This document shows positions 53,206-63,040 of a stretch of 64,000 nt of DNA, one piece after another. Each line of letters opens with the position of its first letter. The first letter of the stretch is position 1. Source of the stretch: Globisporangium splendens (Eukaryota; Oomycota; Peronosporomycetes; Pythiales; Pythiaceae). The DNA lies in contig VFIW01000009.1 of the NCBI GenBank assembly GCA_006386115.1, positions 1-64,000 on the forward strand, given 5' to 3'. The position numbers and the translations under genes are program-made. The notes beneath the pieces are model-generated. The model did no database searches. It worked only from the letters and a program-made list of their open reading frames with translations, and was not told where the DNA came from.

Positions 53206-55063
53206 ATGGAAACGCGCGGCTTCCCATTGCCGCTGCGGTCTCCATTGAAGCGCACGAAGCCCATGCCTCCGCAGTTCAATTCGAATCCTACGGTACAGAC
53301 GGAAGGAGGGATAAGGGTGTCGCCGCCGACCAGCCCGCTTGCCGTCGTCGTATCGACCGCTTCCTCTTCGATGGGCATGGCACAGGAGAGCTCCAGCAGT
53401 CCTACGGTACCCGCTGCCGCCGCGTCGTCGTCGGCTCAACTCCATTTCAGTATTCCTCTGCGCGCGATCAGCGCCGCGGGCTCGTCCACATCGTCACTGT
53501 ATCCGAAGCGCATAGCGCGCGACGACCCACTGAGCGCGAGTATGACGGGAGCCAGCAGTGGCAGTGCGACGATGGCGGATATGGACATGTCGATGATGTC
53601 GCCGCTGTGCCACCAACTCATGGAGACTAAGAAACGCATGCTGAGCGTCGTGTCGTCGCCGATCACGGACGCGAGCTCGCGCTCTGATGACGAACTGCTC
53701 CGGGACCACCCTTCAGCAGGGTACAAGCAAAGCAAATTGAAGACCAATGGCGCCTCGGCGAACGCTGTGACGACGTCTGGTGATGCGATGAGCCCAGATG
53801 CGATCCTGCAGCGGAAGGCGCAGCGACGACGCGAACAAGTGCGCGCTGCCTCCCGACGGTGTCGCGATCGACAGCGCGTAAGTGAATATGTGGAAGTGTG
53901 GTTGCTCTGAATGAATATGCTCACGTCCTCTTTGTACGTTGCTCTGTATGTGTGCTTGGCTGTAACAGAAAGAGACCGAGGAGCTACGGAAGAAAGTGTT
54001 TCAGCTCGAAGAGTTCATTTCACATACGATCAAATCGTACGAATGGGAATTGCGGCAACAGCAACAGCAAGTGGACGCGCTCACGAAAGAGTACAGTGCG
54101 CTGCTGCAACAGGTCCACAGTGGTGGCAATATGATGGACAACAACAACGAAGGAGTCGACAACAACGGGCGGCTCGCCGTGACGTCCACGCACAGCCCCG
54201 CGGCCGTGGAGCAGCCGGTGTTTGACGTGCTCATTAAGTCCGAGGAAGTCGTGCCGTTCTCGCATTCCTCGTCAATGGGGCAGCAGCCACAGCCACAACA
54301 ACATCAAGGCGTTTATACTAAGGACGCCACCGCCAGTCCAGAGCCACCCAAGCACCAGTTACTGTGGCAGGAGTACGACGACGTTGACCGCATTTACCGT
54401 CGCGTCGAGGAGACCAAGCAGATCCTCTCCAAGATTCTGATCCCGCCAGTGCACCCGGACATCTCGCAGAAGGCATTTGGCTGGAAGTTCCATTTCTGGC
54501 TCGAAGGCACGCGGTATTACGCCAAGACGCGCAAGTTCTTTGCCGGTGTGCGCTCCTTGGACATCGCGCAGCGGATGCACCGCATCGAACCGGCCAAGTA
54601 CATTGAGACGTTCCCCGAAGTGCACGAAAAGAAGATCCTGAAGGTGTTTACGGACAATATGAAGATCGTCAAGACCGTGAAGGCGCTCCCGGGGAAACCG
54701 CAGTTGGGCTCTGTGACCGTGCAGTTTGTGTCCCACGACGACGAGTACCCTGGCAACCGCTGGTTCTTTGCGAACCGCTCGGTCGGGCTGCCAAAGTCAA
54801 CGAACTACGGCCATCATGAGGAGTGCAATGGGTACGCGTTCGAAGACATCACTAAGACCATGGACGACGGCTCGGTCATCGAAGGCTGCCTCGTGCAGGG
54901 CTGCGGCGGCTACGACAGCATGGGCAAGGAACCCGAGGTGCTCATGAGTGAACTCGCCAAGGCGTTCTCGTCCGTCGTGCTGCGCTGGGAGAGTCTCTTC
55001 GTGTACGACTACATGGCCGAAGACGGCGGCTTTGCCGACATTGAGCTCGACTTTGACGCTTAG
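53206..55063 (+). CDS. bZIP transcription factor with variant basic region and a C-terminal conserved domain
   Basis: Exons 53206-53877 and 53969-55063 (intron GTAAGTG...AACAG) give 588 residues. A low-complexity Ser/Pro/Ala N-terminus precedes the basic region RREQVRAASRRCRDRQR, which crosses into exon 2 and leads into a leucine-zipper-like coiled coil (ELRKKVFQLEEFISHTIKSY...LRQQQQQVDAL). The normally invariant Asn is Val by alignment (V-R-A-A-S-R-R-C-R for N-x-x-A-A-x-x-C-R). Unusual residues at this position are reported for Phytophthora bZIPs. The C-terminal 230 residues are ordered in composition (GWKFHFWLEGTRYY, YPGNRWFFANRSVG, EGCLVQGCGGYDSMG) and resemble a ligand- or START-like domain, without firm assignment. 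Nuclear. The start at METRGF is the first ATG in frame. Confidence 0.85.
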
Positions 55064-55878
55064 ATCATGCATGAAGTGCGCTGGCAACACCGGAGTGCAG
55101 TGCTTGTACAATATTTACTACTACCGCCAAGGCAAATCGCCGCTATTGGCGACCAGCACACACACAGAGACGTGCATTTCCACTTCCTCCCGTGGTGCCA
55201 CGTCACCTTTGAGACCGATTATGCCGAGCGATCGGACGACGTCTGCCCGCTCTCTGTGGTGGTCACGTGCCACGCATAAGCTCGTGAACCGATCTGCACG
55301 CGCTGTGAAGCGCAGTGCCATCTACGGCAGGAGGAGCACCAGTGGCGACTCCATTTGCATTGAGAGAGCGCGCATGCATTCGATGGTGAATTGTGAAGTG
55401 CTATTATTGCTGTAAGATGCGAGTGTGTCCAGGTTTGAAAAACGAACCTGTGAAGTGCATGGTGGTGTACTGTTTTTAGTTGAATCTTTGTAAACCTGAG
55501 TCAAGTGTGTGCGTTTCAAAACGGACCGTATATCTCTCCCTGTGTTTTTCCACTCCAATTGCAGTGCTCCCATTCCCTCATTCATCTCTAATACAGTGTA
55601 TTTGTCGTTCCTTCCTATCCGATTGTATCTCCCACAGTCGGTTTGTACTGATATGATTGCAATCAGTTCCGCATTTCCCGCGTGCTCTCTGTTTGCTCCC
55701 CCTCATCAAGCAACCCGATCCTAGTCTGGCTGCACTCCCTCCCGCATCACTCTCATTGCGGAAAAAGAAGCGAAGGCAAAGAAGCGCATTCTGCCATCTG
55801 GAAGAGGAAGAAACGCTCGCGCTCCTCCCATTCTCGCTCGCTTCTCATTTGAAATAAATCAGTCGCCTCCCGTCCGTC
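55064..55878. other. Intergenic, no gene seen
   Basis: Contains the bZIP 3' end and the promoter of the minisatellite gene. No other gene supported. Confidence 0.5.
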
Positions 55879-55893
55879 CTCACTCTTCAAACC
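55879..55893 (+). promoter_or_regulatory. Initiator-like element of the minisatellite gene
   Basis: CTCACTCTTCAAACC fits the Inr core TCAYTYYNCAWWYY and lies about 41 bp before the ATG at 55934. Confidence 0.55.
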
Positions 55894-55933
55894 GCGCGCT
55901 GCTGCCAACAACCACGACGAGGGAGAGACCAAG

Positions 55934-58900
55934 ATGACGCAGGGTGGCCTCGCAAGCAGCAACGGCGAGCAGAATGCGAATGCGCAGCAGGTCGCTGCGG
56001 GTTCTTCGTCCTCCACTACGTTTGTCAAAGAGGAGGTGACGACTGTGAAAAGTAGCGGCAGCAACAATGACAATGAGGACGACGGTCGTGATAGCAACAA
56101 CGGCGCGAATGGCGCCACTGTGAAATATGAAGCGTCGGTGACCACCACAGTGACGGAAGACAACCAAGTGACGCATGAAAGCGTGGTCGTGGAGACTTCC
56201 TCGACGTCTGCAGAGGCGAAGAAAGCGGAGACTCCGACAAAGACCGCTGCGGCTGCTGGAAAGAAATTGGCGTTGAGCGCCGCCCCAGCACAGGTCAAGT
56301 CTTTCATGTCTCGATTCTCGACGCCGTTTGGAAAAAAGAAGACAACTTCAACTACTGTCACAACTACTGCAGACACCATGAACAATACTCAAGCCTCAGT
56401 GACAACAACAAATCCTACTACACGAGAAAATACGAGCACCAAGATGTCTGCATCTGAAGTCGTGATTGCGGAAAGCGCGAGCGCGAGCACGAGCACGAGC
56501 GATGTGAGTGTGACCGAGACCGAGAGTGTGAGCGTGGAAACGAGCGAAAGCACGAGCGCCGAGACGGTGACCGAAGTTGTGACTGTGGAGACCGTCGAGG
56601 TGTCCGTGTCGGACGTCGGAGCGGTCGAAGAGACCAGCGTCGCTGCGACTGAATCCACCGTGGAGGTGTCGGCCGCCGCGTCGAGCAGCGAAAGCGCCAT
56701 CGAAAGCGCCAGCGAGATCACCATCGAAAGCTCGAGTGCCGCGACGTCTGCGTCTGAAGTCGTGATTGCGGAAAGCGCGAGCGCGAGCACGAGCACGAGC
56801 GATGTGAGTGTGACCGAGACCGAGAGTGTGAGCGTGGAAACGAGCGAAAGCACGAGCGCCGAGACGGTGACCGAAGTTGTGACTGTGGAGACCGTCGAGG
56901 TGTCCGTGTCGGACGTCGGAGCGGTCGAAGAGACCAGCGTCGCTGCGACTGAATCCACCGTGGAGGTGTCGGCCGCCGCGTCGAGCAGCGAAAGCGCCAT
57001 CGAAAGCGCCAGCGAGATCACCATCGAAAGCTCGAGTGCCGCGACGTCTGCGTCTGAAGTTGTGATTGCGGAAAGCGCGAGCGAAAGCACGAGCGTCGAG
57101 ACGGTGACCGAAGTTGTGACTGTGGAGACCGTCGAGGTGTCCGTGTCGGACGTCGGAGCGGTCGAAGAGACCAGCGTCGCTGCGACTGAATCCACCGTGG
57201 AGGTGTCGGCCGCCGCGTCGAGCAGCGAAAGCGCCATCGAAAGCGCCAGCGAGATCACCATCGAAAGCTCGAGTGCCGCGACGTCTGCATCTGAAGTCGT
57301 GATTGCGGAAAGCGCGAGCGCGAGCACGAGCACGAGCGATGTGAGTGTGACCGAGACCGAGAGTGTGAGCGTGGAAACGAGCGAAAGCACGAGCGCCGAG
57401 ACGGTGACCGAAGTTGTGACTGTGGAGACCGTCGAGGTGTCCGTGTCGGACGTCGGAGCGGTCGAAGAGACCAGCGTCGCTGCGACTGAATCCACCGTGG
57501 AGGTGTCGGCCGCCGCGTCGAGCAGCGAAAGCGCCATCGAAAGCGCCAGCGAGATCACCATCGAAAGCTCGAGTGCCGCGACGTCTGCGTCTGAAGTTGT
57601 GATTGCGGAAAGCGCGAGCGAAAGCACGAGCGTCGAGACGGTGACCGAAGTTGTGACTGTGGAGACCGTCGAGGTGTCCGTGTCGGACGTCGGAGCGGTC
57701 GAAGAGACCAGCGTCGCTGCGACTGAATCCACCGTGGAGGTGTCGGCCGCCGCGTCGAGCAGCGAAAGCGCCATCGAAAGCGCCAGCGAGATCACCATCG
57801 AAAGCTCGAGTGCCGCGACGTCTGCATCTGAAGTCGTGATTGCGGAAAGCGCGAGCGCGAGCACGAGCACGAGCGATGTGAGTGTGACCGAGACCGAGAG
57901 TGTGAGCGTGGAAACGAGCGAAAGCACGAGCGCCGAGACGGTGACCGAAGTTGTGACTGTGGAGACCGTCGAGGTGTCCGTGTCGGACGTCGGAGCGGTC
58001 GAAGAGACCAGCGTCGCTGCGACTGAATCCACCGTGGAGGTGTCGGCCGCCGCGTCGAGCAGCGAAAGCGCCATCGAAAGCGCCAGCGAGATCACCATCG
58101 AAAGCTCGAGTGCCGCGACGTCTGCATCTGAAGTCGTGATTGCGGAAAGCGCGAGCGCGAGCACGAGCACGAGCGATGTGAGTGTGACCGAGACCGAGAG
58201 TGTGAGCGTGGAAACGAGCGAAAGCACGAGCGCCGAGACGGTGACCGAAGTTGTGACTGTGGAGACCGTCGAGGTGTCCGTGTCGGACGTCGGAGCGGTC
58301 GAAGAGACCAGCGTCGCTGCGACTGAATCCACCGTGGAGGTGTCGGCCGCCGCGTCGAGCAGCGAAAGCGCCATCGAAAGCGCCAGCGAGATCACCATCG
58401 AAAGCTCGAGTGCCGCGACGTCTGCATCTGAAGTCGTGATTGCGGAAAGCGCGAGCGCGAGCACGAGCACGAGCGATGTGAGTGTGACCGAGACCGAGAG
58501 TGTGAGCGTGGAAACGAGCGAAAGCACGAGCGCCGAGACGGTGACCGAAGTTGTGACTGTGGAGACCGTCGAGGTGTCCGTGTCGGACGTCGGAGCGGTC
58601 GAAGAGACCAGCGTCGCTGCGACTGAATCCACCGTGGAGGTGTCGGCCGCCGCGTCGAGCAGCGAAAGCGCCATCGAAAGCGCCAGCGAGATCACCATCG
58701 AAAGCTCGAGTGCCGCGACGTCTGCGTCTGAAGTTGTGATTGCGGAAAGCGCGAGCGAAAGCACGAGCGTCGAGACGGTGACCGAAGTTGTGACTGTGGA
58801 GACCGTCGAGGTGTCCGTGTCGGACGTCGGAGCGGTCGAAGAGACCAGCGTCGCTGCGACTGAATCCACCGTGGAGGTGTCGGCCGCCGCGTCGAGCAGC

Positions 58901-61900
58901 GAAAGCGCCATCGAAAGCGCCAGCGAGATCACCATCGAAAGCTCGAGTGCCGCGACGTCTGCGTCTGAAGTTGTGATTGCGGAAAGCGCGAGCGAAAGCA
59001 CGAGCGTCGAGACGGTGACCGAAGTTGTGACTGTGGAGACCGTCGAGGTGTCCGTGTCGGACGTCGGAGCGGTCGAAGAGACCAGCGTCGCTGCGACTGA
59101 ATCCACCGTGGAGGTGTCGGCCGCCGCGTCGAGCAGCGAAAGCGCCATCGAAAGCGCCAGCGAGATCACCATCGAAAGCTCGAGTGCCGCGACGTCTGCG
59201 TCTGAAGTTGTGATTGCGGAAAGCGCGAGCGAAAGCACGAGCGTCGAGACGGTGACCGAAGTTGTGACTGTGGAGACCGTCGAGGTGTCCGTGTCGGACG
59301 TCGGAGCGGTCGAAGAGACCAGCGTCGCTGCGACTGAATCCACCGTGGAGGTGTCGGCCGCCGCGTCGAGCAGCGAAAGCGCCATCGAAAGCGCCAGCGA
59401 GATCACCATCGAAAGCTCGAGTGCCGCGACGTCTGCATCTGAAGTCGTGATTGCGGAAAGCGCGAGCGCGAGCACGAGCACGAGCGATGTGAGTGTGACC
59501 GAGACCGAGAGTGTGAGCGTGGAAACGAGCGAAAGCACGAGCGCCGAGACGGTGACCGAAGTTGTGACTGTGGAGACCGTCGAGGTGTCCGTGTCGGACG
59601 TCGGAGCGGTCGAAGAGACCAGCGTCGCTGCGACTGAATCCACCGTGGAGGTGTCGGCCGCCGCGTCGAGCAGCGAAAGCGCCATCGAAAGCGCCATCGA
59701 AAGCGCCAGCGAGATCACCATCGAAAGCTCGAGTGCCGCGACGTCTGCATCTGAAGTCGTGATTGCGGAAAGCGCGAGCGCGAGCACGAGCACGAGCGAT
59801 GTGAGTGTGACCGAGACCGAGAGTGTGAGCGTGGAAACGAGCGAAAGCACGAGCGCCGAGACGGTGACCGAAGTTGTGACTGTGGAGACCGTCGAGGTGT
59901 CCGTGTCGGACGTCGGAGCGGTCGAAGAGACCAGCGTCGCTGCGACTGAATCCACCGTGGAGGTGTCGGCCGCCGCGTCGAGCAGCGAAAGCGCCATCGA
60001 AAGCGCCAGCGAGATCACCATCGAAAGCTCGAGTGCCGCGACGTCTGCATCTGAAGTCGTGATTGCGGAAAGCGCGAGCGCGAGCACGAGCACGAGCGAT
60101 GTGAGTGTGACCGAGACCGAGAGTGTGAGCGTGGAAACGAGCGAAAGCACGAGCGCCGAGACGGTGACTGAATCTGTGAGTGTTGAAAGAACTGGTGGTG
60201 TCACTGTGACAGGATCCGCTTCTGCAGATGTCAAAGTAGTCGATTTTGGTGCTGATGTGTCTGAGTCGTCTGTGAGTGCATCTGCTGAGACAACAGCTGT
60301 CTCCAAGGTTGGTGCAACGGAAGATGACCAAGAGGAAGAGTTTGATGTGAAAAATTTCATTAATCGCTTCCAGGCCAAGAAAGAAGAAACCCTTGACAAC
60401 CTTCCTTTCCGGACTGTGCGGAGCTTCTTCACTGAGAAACAACGCAGTATTCATGTCAGTGCCGAAAAGGAAAAGTACGACGCATTAACAGAACAGCAGA
60501 AGCAAGAAGCAAATGCTGCACAGGAATCGAAGCTCGCTCCAAAGAGTCCGCTTGCTGCTGGCGTAGGGCAAGCGACGAACGCTTCAGCCGACGTCAGTGG
60601 TAGCGTGCAGCAGTCTGAAGACACCAAAACACAACGCATCAAGAACATTGCGAGCCGTTTTGAAACAAAGAAAGAGCAGTCCTTAGACGATCTCAAGTTC
60701 CGCACGGTGCGCAGTTTTTTTACCGAGGAAGAGCGCAGCGTTCGCGTTGGTGCGGAGCGAGAGAGATACAATGCGCTGACTCAACAGCAAGAAGCAAATG
60801 CTACCAAGACAGTAATTCAAAGCGAGCAGTCGCATGATGCTGTCTCTGAGTCTGTGAATGCTACTGCTCACGGTGATCTCAGAAGAGATTCTGCAAGTGA
60901 AAAGGTGGAACATGTGGGATCGGAAGCTGGCAAAGAGGACGTGTCCGTCGAGAATGAGAGCTCTGGTATTACGACCCCAGAAAACAAGACGAAGCAACGC
61001 ATCAAGAACATTGCGAGTCGTTTCGAACTCGCAGCGAAGAAAGAGCAATCTTTGGACGATCTTAAATTCCGCACGGTGCGCAGCTTCTTCACTGAGGAGC
61101 AACGCAGTATTCGTGTTGCTGCGGAAAGAGAGAAGTACAATACGCTGGCTGAGCAGCAAAAGCACGAATTGAAGCTGGCCCATGCTGACGGCGGTGAAAG
61201 CCATGAAGGTGGTTGTGAAAAGCCACATGATGGTGAGCACGTCCATCGCCGACTTAGTGGGGCGACGAAACAATTGACTGTTGATAAAGAAACTCCAGTT
61301 AAAAACATTGCCAGTCGCTTTGAAGTTGCAGCGAAGAAAGAACAATCTTTGGACGATCTCCAGTACCGCACTGTGCGCAGTTTCTTCACCGAGGAAGAAC
61401 GAAGCATCCGCGTCGCTGCTGAACGAGAGAAGTACAATGCGTTGACTGAGCAGCAAAAGCACGAATTGAAGCTGGGTCATGCTGACCACGAAGAAGTTGG
61501 TGATGAAAAGCCACGCGATGGCGAGCACTCTGATCGTCGACTTAGCGGGGCGACACTCCAATTGGCCGTGGATAAGGGAACTCCAGTTAAAAACATTGCC
61601 AGCCGCTTCGAAGGAAAGAAAGAGCAATCTTTGGACGATCTCCAGTACCGCACTGTGCGCAGTTTCTTCACCGAGGAAGAACGAAGCATCCGCGTCGCTG
61701 CCGAGCGAGAGAAGTACAATGCGTTGACTGAGCAGCAAAAGCTGGAAATGAAAAATGCCGAACACAAGCAGAAAAAAGAGACGCACCGCGAATCTTTTGA
61801 AGATATTGCTGTTGTGAACACAGTGGGAACTGACGTGATAGAAGATGCTGCAAAGGCTGTTTGTGTCGAAGAAGAATCAATTGTGGCAACTGTGTCAAGT

Positions 61901-62506
61901 GAGTCCAATGCGGAAGTGGCGGAAGTGAAGACTGCAGAAGAAGTGACTGTTGTGTCCGGCAGTGCGAACGAACCAGTTGAAATGGGTACAAAAGTTGTCG
62001 AAACCGTCACGGTTGAGGAGGTTGCTCAATGTGACGCCAATGCTGACGCTGCACTCTCTACAGCGGCAGGAAACGTCGTTGAAGAAGCTACGCGTGAAAC
62101 TGTGATCACTCAAACGAGTGTAGTTGACGTTGAAGCCAAAAAGAGTTCAAACGAAGCTGAGTTAGAGACTTCGTCAACTGCGGCTGTCTGCATGGAAGAT
62201 GAAAAACGAGACGAATTTGTCAGCGAAAGCAGCTCCCAAGCCGTTGGCAGTACCACAATCTCGACGAGCAGCGAGCGCATTGTGAAAGAAGTTATGACTG
62301 AAGAGCATAGGCATGTTCATGCTGAAGTTGTTGAGACTTGTGCGTCGAAGGTGGTCGCTTCTGAGACTGAGACGGCACCGGTTGCGGCGGAAGAAAAAGC
62401 AGCTTTGGAGTTCCTTGGTCAAGGCGGACGTCTACAGATTCATGTGATTATCCTGATCGTCTGCATCCTGATTGCAGTGCTCATCATGCTGGTGTCGAGA
62501 GGGTAA
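55934..62506 (+). CDS. Giant tail-anchored repeat protein, 2190 aa (coding minisatellite + five RSFFTEE modules)
   Basis: A single exon. The N-terminal 175 residues are Ser/Thr/Asn-rich with the motif APAQVKSFMSRFSTPFGKKK at about residue 115. Residues about 176-1414 are a minisatellite-encoded array of acidic Ser/Thr/Val/Glu-rich 100- and 79-residue units. Residues about 1469-1937 hold five copies of a module of about 55 residues (KNIASRFE...KKEQSLDDL.(F/Y)RTVRSFFTEE.RS(I/V)(R/H)V.AE(R/K)E(R/K)Y). The last 21 residues include VIILIVCILIAVLIMLV, a membrane anchor next to the C-terminus; there is no signal peptide, so the bulk should face the cytosol. I do not recognise the family. The gene after it is a paralog by the SRFSTPFG motif. 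A structural or tethering role is a guess. Confidence 0.8.
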   Translation: MTQGGLASSNGEQNANAQQVAAGSSSSTTFVKEEVTTVKSSGSNNDNEDDGRDSNNGANGATVKYEASVTTTVTEDNQVTHESVVVETSSTSAEAKKAETPTKTAAAAGKKLALSAAPAQVKSFMSRFSTPFGKKKTTSTTVTTTADTMNNTQASVTTTNPTTRENTSTKMSASEVVIAESASASTSTSDVSVTETESVSVETSESTSAETVTEVVTVETVEVSVSDVGAVEETSVAATESTVEVSAAASSSESAIESASEITIESSSAATSASEVVIAESASASTSTSDVSVTETESVSVETSESTSAETVTEVVTVETVEVSVSDVGAVEETSVAATESTVEVSAAASSSESAIESASEITIESSSAATSASEVVIAESASESTSVETVTEVVTVETVEVSVSDVGAVEETSVAATESTVEVSAAASSSESAIESASEITIESSSAATSASEVVIAESASASTSTSDVSVTETESVSVETSESTSAETVTEVVTVETVEVSVSDVGAVEETSVAATESTVEVSAAASSSESAIESASEITIESSSAATSASEVVIAESASESTSVETVTEVVTVETVEVSVSDVGAVEETSVAATESTVEVSAAASSSESAIESASEITIESSSAATSASEVVIAESASASTSTSDVSVTETESVSVETSESTSAETVTEVVTVETVEVSVSDVGAVEETSVAATESTVEVSAAASSSESAIESASEITIESSSAATSASEVVIAESASASTSTSDVSVTETESVSVETSESTSAETVTEVVTVETVEVSVSDVGAVEETSVAATESTVEVSAAASSSESAIESASEITIESSSAATSASEVVIAESASASTSTSDVSVTETESVSVETSESTSAETVTEVVTVETVEVSVSDVGAVEETSVAATESTVEVSAAASSSESAIESASEITIESSSAATSASEVVIAESASESTSVETVTEVVTVETVEVSVSDVGAVEETSVAATESTVEVSAAASSSESAIESASEITIESSSAATSASEVVIAESASESTSVETVTEVVTVETVEVSVSDVGAVEETSVAATESTVEVSAAASSSESAIESASEITIESSSAATSASEVVIAESASESTSVETVTEVVTVETVEVSVSDVGAVEETSVAATESTVEVSAAASSSESAIESASEITIESSSAATSASEVVIAESASASTSTSDVSVTETESVSVETSESTSAETVTEVVTVETVEVSVSDVGAVEETSVAATESTVEVSAAASSSESAIESAIESASEITIESSSAATSASEVVIAESASASTSTSDVSVTETESVSVETSESTSAETVTEVVTVETVEVSVSDVGAVEETSVAATESTVEVSAAASSSESAIESASEITIESSSAATSASEVVIAESASASTSTSDVSVTETESVSVETSESTSAETVTESVSVERTGGVTVTGSASADVKVVDFGADVSESSVSASAETTAVSKVGATEDDQEEEFDVKNFINRFQAKKEETLDNLPFRTVRSFFTEKQRSIHVSAEKEKYDALTEQQKQEANAAQESKLAPKSPLAAGVGQATNASADVSGSVQQSEDTKTQRIKNIASRFETKKEQSLDDLKFRTVRSFFTEEERSVRVGAERERYNALTQQQEANATKTVIQSEQSHDAVSESVNATAHGDLRRDSASEKVEHVGSEAGKEDVSVENESSGITTPENKTKQRIKNIASRFELAAKKEQSLDDLKFRTVRSFFTEEQRSIRVAAEREKYNTLAEQQKHELKLAHADGGESHEGGCEKPHDGEHVHRRLSGATKQLTVDKETPVKNIASRFEVAAKKEQSLDDLQYRTVRSFFTEEERSIRVAAEREKYNALTEQQKHELKLGHADHEEVGDEKPRDGEHSDRRLSGATLQLAVDKGTPVKNIASRFEGKKEQSLDDLQYRTVRSFFTEEERSIRVAAEREKYNALTEQQKLEMKNAEHKQKKETHRESFEDIAVVNTVGTDVIEDAAKAVCVEEESIVATVSSESNAEVAEVKTAEEVTVVSGSANEPVEMGTKVVETVTVEEVAQCDANADAALSTAAGNVVEEATRETVITQTSVVDVEAKKSSNEAELETSSTAAVCMEDEKRDEFVSESSSQAVGSTTISTSSERIVKEVMTEEHRHVHAEVVETCASKVVASETETAPVAAEEKAALEFLGQGGRLQIHVIILIVCILIAVLIMLVSRG
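56462..60175 (+). repeat. In-frame coding minisatellite: 13 full units and a partial one, 300 or 237 bp
   Basis: Unit starts (at gtgattgcgg): 56462, 56762, 57062, 57299, 57599, 57836, 58136, 58436, 58736, 58973, 59210, 59447, 59759, 60059. Seven units are 300 bp, five are 237 bp (missing a 63-bp block encoding STSDVSVTETESVSVET and neighbours) and one is 312 bp with a 12-bp internal duplication (AIES twice). All lengths are multiples of three. Units are almost identical at silent sites too. Short units share gaagTtgtg where long ones mostly have gaagTcgtg, so two unit types are recognisable. Confidence 0.95.
60341..61745 (+). repeat. Five diverged protein modules (RTVRSFFTEE type)
   Basis: Modules begin near 60341, 60640, 60995, 61295 and 61585. 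Unlike the minisatellite, they have diverged at silent sites and are separated by unique spacers, so they are old and under protein-level constraint. Core: K-N-I-A-S-R-F-E, K-K-E-Q-S-L-D-D-L, R-T-V-R-S-F-F-T-E-E, E-R-E-K-Y-N-A-L. Confidence 0.85.
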
Positions 62507-63040
62507 TTCCAGTCCTGCGTCTAACAGCAGCAGCAGCAGGAGCGGCATTGACCAGAATGCGAGAGAGAGAGAGCGTGTGTGTAAAGTTGTTTTGAGTTTA
62601 TATGCAAAAGAACACAGTTGTAAATCTGTTGACAAATGAAAATAGCAATTTTCTATGGGACTCGCATAGAAATCGCGCGTCAGATATCACATTGCAGTGC
62701 ATCCCATCTTCTATCAGTGCATCAGCTTTCCAACCTCTATTCATTTCCACACACCTACTGGTTTAATATATATCATACCTGTTTGGAGTGACTGGTTTGC
62801 CCCTCATTTGGCAACCACCCTCACGTTGCAGATGCTTGTTAGCGCTCCCTTCCCGCGCAACTCGAGCAAATCACGCAGGACACACGCACACGCGGACGCG
62901 CATTGGCACATTGCCCTCGTACACACACACGCACAACTGGGACGCGCGTGATCGTAGCGCTTCGACTCGGCATTGCCTCTGACGTGTGCGTAGTGGAACC
63001 ACAGGTTACCACACGCACATAGATAGCAACTGTACCAGCG
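62507..63040. other. Spacer between tandem paralogs
   Basis: Contains AGC and AG simple repeats near 62527-62575 and the promoter of the next gene. No separate gene. Confidence 0.5.

Noticed and set aside
56389..60454. Two antisense open frames of about 1350 codons across the minisatellite
   Set aside because: They are by-products of a repeat whose unit is a multiple of three and stop-free in several frames; they end where the repeat ends and have no initiator or unique domain.
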